Assembly (NCBI GenBank): GCA_947652605.1
Contig: OX393577.1
Location: 1,426,868-1,490,867 of the forward strand
Direction: 5' to 3'
DNA length: 64,000 nt
Origin: Elmis aenea
Lineage: Eukaryota; Arthropoda; Insecta; Coleoptera; Elmidae
Shown here: piece after piece, positions 57,471 through 64,000 of the stretch
How positions within the stretch are numbered: position 1 is the first letter of the stretch
Layout: every line of letters starts with the position of its first letter
Made by a program: the position numbers and the translations under genes
Notes under the pieces: model-generated
What the model was told of the DNA's origin: nothing
What the model saw: the letters and a program-made list of their open reading frames with translations, nothing else
The model's database searches: none

Positions 57471-59374
57471 GTGCCTGTAGAACGTCAACCAGCGAGATAT
57501 AGTCATAAAACGAAAAGTCGAAAAATCGAGTTATCGGTGATAATTTGAAAACAAAAGACGATAACCAATTTTAGTTTTCACCATTACCTTTTTCTCGAAA
57601 AAAAAAAAAGATGAAGAAGTGAGGTCCGTTTTTCGATACCTCTTATAGTTACCAAGATTTCCTATAAAAACATCGAAATTTGCCCACCCTGTACATCTAT
57701 GTGTGGTTTGTTCGAGGTACTAGCGATGCAAAGAGTATTTTCAAGATGCTCGTCTGAAATTTTTGTTTTTGTTTTATACGGGAAAAAGGTTGCACGCAAA
57801 TATACTTACTCCTCAAAAGAGACATCAGGAACAGGGCATGTTCATGAAGTGCCAGATATGTTTCTTTAGGCAGGTACAACTTATAAAATTCCAATAAACA
57901 CTCTTGAATGCGTTTTTCTTTAATCTGATTGCAATTTACATTCAATTTGCAAGTTGCAGTGTGGTTATGTCAACTGAGAATGGAGTAGCAAATATACTGA
58001 AATGCAGTTAGTGTATTTCTGAAATCTTGAAATCTATTTTCAAAGTCCTGGGGCAATATAGTCATTATTGCGCTCATTCCGTATTGTCTTTGAGGGCTGC
58101 ATGCGGGCCGCGGGTTGGACGCACCTGGATTAGAAAACAGTTTCGGGCAAAACATTCTATAGTGTTTCCGTCATTTGAAGGTGTTACATGAATGTAGTGC
58201 GTGACCTGCTCACGTTATTTTTATAAAAATGTCGATAATTAGAAATCTGCGTTTGTTTCCGCAGTCCTGATAATGCTAATGCGCTATAATTAACTGTTAC
58301 TTTTTTTGATCTTTATTGATGGTGTTGAACATTTGCTTCCAGTCTTCATTTTAATTCATTAACAGTTAATTTACAACATAAGTAAAGAGATTCTTAACAC
58401 TTTAAATATTTCATATAAAAATTTTGTGTGTATTGTAAAACTCCTTGAACAAATCACATCTAAAATTAGTTTTAACTCCTATTTTTAGAAGTGATTATAT
58501 TTTAATTACATTATAATAAATTATAAAGTTGAACAAATCACTGTCCCTTATTTATAAGATACTCTTTTGTTTTAAACAAATAGCTTTGATTATTATATCG
58601 GATGATTCAATTCGACTGTTGCACCCCAATAACGTTGTTATTTTAAGAGCAAACCCCAATAAATCTTATATTTTTGTTATTCGCGGTAAAATTTTTGGCA
58701 AATGATGTTAAAATGTTTAATCTGCGAAGAAATATATCAGGCCGGCGACAATCAACTTTTTTTAAATCACATAGTAGGTATACTTCATTTTATTTATGAT
58801 GATACAGAATAGGCGGGTATGACACCCTTTGCCGTAGTAAAAACATTTTAACGTCATTTGATAAAGAATTTCCTGCCAAGATGGAAAGTGATATGAAAAT
58901 TCTGATAACACAAGCGTGCTCAAAAAAATAACCCAAGAGTCCAATATCAGATTTTAAACTCTTATGGTAACCGAGATACCCCGTAAAACATTCGAATTTT
59001 GTCCACCCTGTACACTTAAAACTTGTTTCAAAATTTTGAAAATCTGTAAAAATTGTTGTAACTCTTTTTTGAACAAATTAAAGGTAAAAATGCATTTTAT
59101 GGGAAACATAACGAGCATGTGTCAAGGCATTCTAATGAACCGCGGTTTTATAGAAGACATTTACTTTAGTTTTAAAAAAACTCGATTTTCCTGTAAAAAG
59201 TGTAAATACAATAAAAGACCCCGTATATTTTGTATTATTTCGCTACTAAATAATTTTTTTTTATGAAACATATAAAAGGTTTTTGTACCCAAATTCAACT
59301 GTTTTTAAATAAATCAGTAGGGAAAGAAAGGGAGTTTCCACGTTTTCTTCTTCTTCCCCCTACTCCAAAGAGGA
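57471..59374. other. AT-rich interval with two TACAGGGTGG-family ends
   Basis: No gene. Reverse-oriented ends of the TACAGGGTGG family close at 57693 (CCCACCCTGTA) and 59012 (TCCACCCTGTA). The second has CCGAGATACCCCGTAAAACA before it and matches the start of the 30.46-kb repeat. Confidence 0.5.
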
Positions 59375-59515
59375 GCGCCATTATTGTGGGGGTGTCTATG
59401 TCCTCAGGTACCTATTTTGTGGGGGTATCTATTTGGTCATTGGTTCGCGTAGCCATTTTGTGGGGGTTTCATAAGAGTGGGTACCCATTTTGAGGGAGTT
59501 TCTATACCCCTGCTG
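59375..59515 (+). repeat. CCATTTTGTGGGGGT degenerate tandem repeat
   Basis: Four units of about 30-45 bases with ATTNTGTGGGGGTNTCTAT in common (at about 59378, 59414, 59452, 59484). GC-rich against its surroundings. Just upstream of the viral-type gene block. Confidence 0.7.
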
Positions 59516-59604
59516 CATTCTGATTCGTTAAAAACATCCGCCATAATATCTGGCTAGGTTGGGTTAGGATTCGTTAAAAATCAACAGATGTTTCATTAAA
59601 ACCA

Positions 59605-59729
59605 TCTGATCACCTGTTCGAATCTGATCACCTGTTCGAATCTGACCACCTGTTCGAATCTGGTTAAAAAAACATCAGGTGCTCATTAAAACCACATGAT
59701 CACCTGTTCGAAGCTGATCACCTGTTTAA
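59605..59729 (+). repeat. TGATCACCTGTTCGAATC direct repeats
   Basis: Three adjacent 18-base units (TGATCACCTGTTCGAATC; the third has C for T) and two more after 40 bases (TGATCACCTGTTCGAAGC and TGATCACCTGTTTAATCA). ATCAGGTG appears inverted between them. It ends about 65 bases before the first gene's ATG and could be a promoter or an element end. Confidence 0.8.
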
Positions 59730-59795
59730 TCAACTTTGACGTTGCACCAGACGGTCACCAGCTATTTAATTCTCGAAAAAAAAATATTTACGAAA

Positions 59796-60113
59796 ATGTC
59801 ATCGGACAATCTGTTTAATAATTTATACGCCCATCATAAACAGATTAAGAGGCTAAGTGATTTCACAAGATCTGATCTGCAACATTTTCCGTTGCAATAT
59901 TTAATTGACTACGCCAGTCCACGGGATTTACTGAGTGTGTGGGAAAAGCTACCGGAACATTTTAGACAAAGCGAAGCATTAAAAGAATGTTTACCTTGTT
60001 TTGAACATTATAACAGAATAACCGATCGAACTCATATAGATGGACCCCCTCCCGCTATAAAATACTGCTGTAAGAAAGCCATAGGTGTTCCATTTCAAAA
60101 ATTATATGACTAA
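59796..60113 (+). CDS. unknown protein, first gene of viral-type block
   Basis: From the ATG at 59796 it encodes 105 residues beginning MSSDNLFNNLYAHHKQIKRL and ends at TAA. Residues about 27-60 (FPLQYLIDYASPRDLLSVWE) have the P..YL.SP.DLL pattern of an F-box-like helix bundle; that is a weak resemblance. Three cysteines cluster near the end (CCKK). It may instead be spliced: a possible donor G|GTGTTC at 60084/60085 fits in phase with the acceptor before 60254, which would fuse it to the next frame. The function is unknown. Repeats with TGATCACCTGTTCGAA lie just upstream. Confidence 0.55.
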   Translation: MSSDNLFNNLYAHHKQIKRLSDFTRSDLQHFPLQYLIDYASPRDLLSVWEKLPEHFRQSEALKECLPCFEHYNRITDRTHIDGPPPAIKYCCKKAIGVPFQKLYD

Positions 60114-60139
60114 TGACTAATAATAGTAAAAAAGATGGC

Positions 60140-60147
60140 TATAAATA
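60140..60147 (+). promoter_or_regulatory. TATA box
   Basis: TATAAATA, followed about 25 bases later by GCAGTATC, an arthropod-type initiator (CAGT), and then a short leader that ends in a GTAAGT donor at 60198. This supports a separate promoter for the next gene. Confidence 0.45.
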
Positions 60148-60253
60148 TGGTGCGTAATTTGTAGCAGTATCTTAGTTCGTTTGAAGTCACGTTAAGAGTA
60201 AGTTATAATTTTTCTTATCATCTATTGAATAACCTTTTTTTTTTTTTTATTAG

Positions 60254-60924
60254 TGTTCAAAAAAACATTCATCATTAGGAACAATGATTTTCAAAAGCCT
60301 CCGCCAGATATACCACAAAAAAATGAACCAGTCCAACAGAATTATTGCGAAAAAACGATGATCAATGAAAATATTTATTTTCTCAACAAAAGCAAGAGCA
60401 AATATGTTTCTTCCGGTCTCTGCGTTGAATCTAATTTTGAACCGACTGTGAGAATCGGTGGATTGAAAAAACAAGAGGTTGTGTTTGGTGAAATGGAATG
60501 GAAAGAGTTTTTAAACAATCAAGGAATAATAACAAATTGGTTCTTTACGACGGACGATGTTTGGTCCATCATTTCGTTGAAAGATTGTTGTATAGAATTC
60601 ACGAAGATTCAAGAGAGAAAACTGATTAAAATAGTACAAATGAAATGTTCTGAAGTTTATCTTGCTCTAGAGACCATCCTAGAGCTTTGGGAATTTTTAC
60701 CAATAATTGCTCATAGAATGGAGTTGCTTAAGACACAAAATTTTACTCAACACTATAATAGTTTGGTAAATAAAATGGCTAGATTACAAGAAAACATGCG
60801 CGCTAGTATCACAAATTATATCGAGTCTAATCCAAGAAATGTAAATAATATATGCATTTTAGAATTGTTTCATACACACCCCAACATAATAAGCTCAGAT
60901 GTTAATGATATGAAATGTATGTAA
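60254..60924 (+). CDS. unknown protein, second gene of viral-type block
   Basis: An open frame of about 222 residues after a T-rich acceptor (TTTTTATTAG), ending in TAA. The likely leader intron is 60198-60253, GTAAGTTATAAT to AG. The first in-frame ATG is at 60357 (MINENIYFLNKSKSKYV), so the protein is 189 residues unless the upstream gene is spliced in. Visible features are VRIGGLKKQEVVFGEMEWKE, a Trp/Phe-rich segment (NWFFTTDDVWSI) and a mostly helical C-terminal half. I do not recognise the family. No signal peptide or membrane segment. Confidence 0.55.
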
Positions 60925-61024
60925 TTTTGTATTAATCACTCTTAATAAATGTTGTTTAATTGTATAATCTTTTTATTCCGACAGACCGGACCTCATTATC
61001 CCTTTTTAATTGTGATCGCTCGAA

Positions 61025-61335
61025 TACTTGTTACACCTTGCAGGCATAATTGCAGCTGTAAAGAATAATAAATTGGCATACAAATTGCAGGTGTAAAGAA
61101 TATATACAGAGTAATCACAATAAATTGACGCACACATTGCGAATACGTTTTTTTTAAATTTAAGTCGCTTGAAAACAAATCGCAGATGTAAAGAATAATT
61201 GATTGGCGTACACACATTTTTGTATTCTGGTATAACGAGATTTTTGCGGATATGACCCTTTTTTAATTTTGCTTGCTTGAAAACAAACCGCAGGTGTGAA
61301 GAATCCAGAATGTCGCAATAATTGGCGTAGCGGAT
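61025..61335 (+). repeat. degenerate TTGCAGGTGTAAAGAATA repeat
   Basis: At least four units (at about 61050, 61086, 61180, 61290) with a common GCAGNTGTAAAGAATAAT core, separated by TTGGCGTACACA-like spacers. Between the second and third genes of the block; non-coding. Confidence 0.65.
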
Positions 61336-61407
61336 ATGATTTCATTTTTTTTTTTTTAGAGATTTAAATCCGCTTTAACATGTTTTGAACTTTTCTGTTA
61401 TGGAAGG

Positions 61408-61415
61408 TATATAAA
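61408..61415 (+). promoter_or_regulatory. TATA box
   Basis: TATATAAA followed about 25 bases later by ACAGTTC (CAGT initiator-like), upstream of the ATG at 61498. Good spacing for a core promoter. Confidence 0.5.
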
Positions 61416-61448
61416 CTGAATACTTATCAAAAAACAGTTCAAATCTTG

Positions 61449-61485
61449 GTGCAACACACAGTGCAACACACAGTGCAACACTCAG
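61449..61485 (+). repeat. GTGCAACACACA tandem repeat in leader
   Basis: Three near-identical units of 11-12 bases in the presumed 5' leader of the next gene. Confidence 0.8.
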
Positions 61486-61497
61486 TTCAGTGTAAAA

Positions 61498-62133
61498 ATG
61501 AAACCAGTCTCCAAAAAGGTTTGTGATTACAGAATTTTTGCTGTGGATGTGTCTCACTCGTCTTTAAAAAAAGTCAAAATTCTAAATCATTACCGTTTGA
61601 TACCAAAAAATTGTAAAATAGATGTTAAAAATTTAGTTCAGAAAGAAATTTTTTTAACCGATTTGGTCACATCCCTAGAAAAAGACACTTTTACTTCTGA
61701 AAATTCTTGGTTTGCCCCAAATTTCGAAAGTGTTCAGACTGACTTTTTCGACATTTGCTGTAGTGAAATTTATAAAGACGAGTCGTATAAACAAATCATA
61801 AATCGATCTTTAGATGCGTTATCGTCTAACACTTCCGAAATGGCTACGACCGGTGATTCGAATATTTGTGACTCTCCGAAGTCAGATATATTTTCATTGC
61901 TAGTTGTTGATCAAAATTTATTTGATAACACTGACTTTTTACAAAAAATTCAAGCTATTGAAAACCAATGCAATGATTTACAATTTCTGAATAATCGCAT
62001 TAAAGAAATTGATAAGTCAATCATTGACTTTCAACAAAACCTGAAGCTGTTATATTGTAAAAAGAGTCGTTTTTTAAACATTTTGGCAGCCAAATCACAC
62101 TTTTGGAGAACGTTAACCAAAAAAGAAAATTGA
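61498..62133 (+). CDS. unknown protein, third gene of viral-type block
   Basis: Encodes 211 residues from ATG (MKPVSKKVCDYRIFAVDVSH) to TGA, in a single uninterrupted frame. The N-terminal half is Lys-rich and mixed; the middle is acidic/Ser-rich (SSNTSEMATTGDSN). The C-terminal 60 residues (FLQKIQAIENQCNDLQFLNN, RIKEIDKSIIDFQQNLKLLY) look like a coiled coil. A TATA box lies 83 bases upstream. I do not recognise the family. Confidence 0.6.
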   Translation: MKPVSKKVCDYRIFAVDVSHSSLKKVKILNHYRLIPKNCKIDVKNLVQKEIFLTDLVTSLEKDTFTSENSWFAPNFESVQTDFFDICCSEIYKDESYKQIINRSLDALSSNTSEMATTGDSNICDSPKSDIFSLLVVDQNLFDNTDFLQKIQAIENQCNDLQFLNNRIKEIDKSIIDFQQNLKLLYCKKSRFLNILAAKSHFWRTLTKKEN

Positions 62134-62325
62134 GGTTCGTTCCTTTAAAATTTTTGTACACCATTCAAATAACAAAAAAAATCTTTTTTTAGTTTTAAAT
62201 CGTTTAACTACTCTACAAAACCACAAATTGGAGAACATCAGTCACCTCAAGGTTCGCTGGTTTAAAATTTTTGTACACTATTCGAATAACAAAAAATCTT
62301 TTTTAGTTTTAAATCGTTCCCTCCT
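62132..62325 (+). repeat. direct repeat between genes 3 and 4 of the block
   Basis: TTTAAAATTTTTGTACACCA...TTTTTTAGTTTTAAATCGTT at 62139-62207 recurs at 62260-62318 with few changes (copy unit 121 bases). Non-coding, between the third gene and the zinc-finger gene. Confidence 0.8.
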
Positions 62326-62357
62326 TATTAATCCCTTCGTTGGTGAATTATTATTTG

Positions 62358-62410
62358 GTAAGTTATAATGATTTAATGATAACTTATCATTAATAGTTTT
62401 ATTTTCTTAG
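62358..62410 (+). other. 5' leader intron of zinc-finger gene
   Basis: GTAAGTTATAAT to TTTCTTAG, 53 bases. The start of this intron (GTAAGTTATAAT) is identical to that of the leader intron at 60198 in the second gene of the block. Confidence 0.55.
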
Positions 62411-62417
62411 AAACAAC

Positions 62418-64000
62418 ATGTTGTGCGAGTTCTGTGGCAAAATCTTCACCCAAAAAGCTAACCTGAAACGTCATCAAATTCAGAGCTGTCCACTGGCAAC
62501 TCATGAGAGCGGTAGGTTTTAAACAAAAAAAAAAAAAAAGCAATATAATAAATTAACAATTATATTTTTTACAGTTTCAACCAGTGTGATGCCTAAAAAA
62601 CAAAAGCTGAATGTTTTTGCCGGTAATACTTTGGAAATTAATTAATTTAAAAAATTTAAAACATATTCATTTACAGCGCCATCTCAAAAAATGAACGCAC
62701 CATCTCAAAAAGTGGATTTTGCGATTGGTAATATTTGCGTAAGAAATACATTTATAAAAACTAAAAAATATTTATTTTAGCGTCGACATCAAAAGTACCG
62801 TGTCAAAATATACCGACATCGGATGTTGCGATTGGTAATTTTTGTGTAAATACATTTATTAAAACTAAAAATATTTATTTTAGAATCTACTACACCGGTG
62901 TACTGCCAACATTGCAAAGTATTCGTCCCACGCCAATTTTATAACGGACATTTGTTGAGCAGTACACACAAAGATAAAGTTTGTGCACCCCATCAATTGG
63001 AAGGGGTGCACATAATGCATAATCTGTTTAGAAACAGAATCATAAGTTATAGGATTTTTAGCGAAACGTGTTTTATAAATGTCCAGCAAATGATGTCGGA
63101 AGTAAAACAAAAAGTTTTGATTTTGTTAAAAGATGCCATATTTAGAAACAACCTTATAAAATTTAATTTGGAATTATTTGGTTCGTACATTCAGTCAGTT
63201 AAAGAAGCTCGCGATATAAAATCATTTAATACTCAAAGCAAAATTGCAACAATTTCCACCGACTTGGATAATTTATACAATACATTTTGCGAGATTATAA
63301 GCGCGAAGGCTTCCGAATTTCAAGAACGGGATTCTGGTAAGTTGAAGTTTTAAATATAAAATACAAAGTACTAAAAATATGTTTGTAATTGTTACAGGGT
63401 GGGCTCTGGAACACCTGCTGTTTCTAGAACTCAACATCTACAGATACAACCCACTCAGAGCTTCTTCTTACATCCCGTTACCCAGAGACATATCCTTGAA
63501 AAATGCAATAATTAATGTGAACAACGAGGACAATTACTGCTTCTTATGGTCGCTGATTGCAGCCGTAGTTCAACCGAAAAACAACGCACATAAAGTTGAA
63601 TCCTATCTTCGGCACACAACGCTTTTCAATTATGAAGGTATTGATTTTCCTATTATTTTAAGCGATATTAATAAATTTGAGCGAATGAATGATATATCCA
63701 TTAATGTTTACGGGTTGGAGCAAATTTTTAAAAATGGTGTAAATAAGCATGAAGTTGTGGGACCTTTGTATTACACACAAAATAAAAAACCAAGACATTT
63801 TAATCTGCTTTTAATTGAAGATTCTCTAGGAAATAGTCATTTTTGCTGGATTAAAAACTTAAGCAGATTAATTTCTAGACAGTTGAGTTTACATCACGGT
63901 AAAAAATATATTTGTGATGGGTGTTTGCAGTATTTTTCAACTGAAGAAAAATTAAATCTTCACCTTGATTACGATTGCAACCACCTATCATCCCGTTTAC
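62418..64000 (+). CDS. zinc-finger-rich N-terminal part of a viral-type family B DNA polymerase gene (partial)
   Basis: Six exons with GT/AG ends and consistent phase 1 (62418-62511, 62575-62622, 62677-62727, 62781-62834, 62884-63336 and 63398 to the window edge). The start is MLCEFCGKIFTQKANLKRHQ, a C2HC finger (C3, C6, H19, C24). Exons 2-4 are mini-exons of 16-18 codons. Exon 5 has a C2H2 finger (YCQHCKVFVPRQFYNGH.. H) and exon 6 INVNNEDNYCFLWSLIAAV, NLLLIEDSLGNSHFCWIKNL and a further finger, YICDGCLQYFSTEEKLNLHL. Insect proteins of this layout run on into a protein-primed-type family B DNA polymerase, as in Polinton/adintovirus-like elements. The polymerase motifs would lie past the right edge. 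DN.C plus a later H is like a papain/OTU-type Cys-His pair (inference). A leader intron (62358-62410) precedes the ATG. Confidence 0.55.

Noticed and set aside
58964..59493. Two plus-strand open frames before the viral-type block
   Set aside because: They overlap a TACAGGGTGG repeat end and the GTGGGGGT tandem repeat, so they look like chance frames.
1..64000. tRNA, rRNA and other structured RNA genes
   Set aside because: No cloverleaf with A/B box pair or conserved rRNA stretch was noticed by eye; a covariance-model scan would be needed to exclude small RNA genes.

Overview
The window looks like a piece of an AT-rich arthropod nuclear genome, most likely an insect. Genes are split by long AT-rich introns with GT/AG borders. 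One multi-exon gene resembles axotactin, an arthropod neurexin-superfamily protein. Much of the rest is insect-type transposons: jockey and RTE non-LTR elements, mariner, hAT and TTAA-type MITEs, and many repeats ending in TACAGGGTG. The species cannot be named from sequence alone.

Layout. 1-2.6 kb: a decayed jockey-clade element on the minus strand, cut by the window edge. 3.85-17.6 kb (+): four exons of an RNF216/Triad3-like E3 ubiquitin ligase. The first RING and the IBR are not seen and two frameshifts break the third exon, so it is probably a pseudogene or a damaged copy. Its introns hold a nearly complete RTE element (8.3-11.3 kb), a TTAA-flanked MITE with a second hairpin element inside it (12.2-12.9 kb) and a second, truncated RTE-like element (14.8-15.9 kb). 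19.33-21.45 kb: a complete mariner-type transposon with TA duplications, an intact 431-residue DD39D transposase and CTCCCTCTGTCCC ends like those of plant mariner/Stowaway elements, with a MITE nested inside. 22-35.8 kb: gene-poor, with short 3' ends of the same RTE families, another RT remnant and a GC-rich double palindrome at 31.0-31.4 kb.

35.86-46.05 kb (+): an axotactin-like gene in eleven recognisable exons, running Kunitz, laminin G, EGF, laminin G x2, EGF, fibrinogen-like, laminin G, EGF. A 2.5-kb block carrying its exons 2 and 3 recurs at 46.56-49.08 kb, with exons far better conserved than introns and in a compatible splice phase. 49-59.6 kb: a transposon graveyard, including four transposable elements nested inside each other at 50.3-52.9 kb, three of them with target duplications I could read and one with only a TA.

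59.6-64 kb (+): a compact block unlike its surroundings, with short genes, introns of 49-63 bp and TATA boxes. It holds three unrecognised genes and the start of a spliced, zinc-finger-rich gene resembling the N-terminal part of the family B DNA polymerase proteins of Polinton/adintovirus-like elements. It runs off the right edge before any polymerase motif. This is the best candidate for a poorly described system here: a large viral-type mobile element whose accessory genes are unknown to me.
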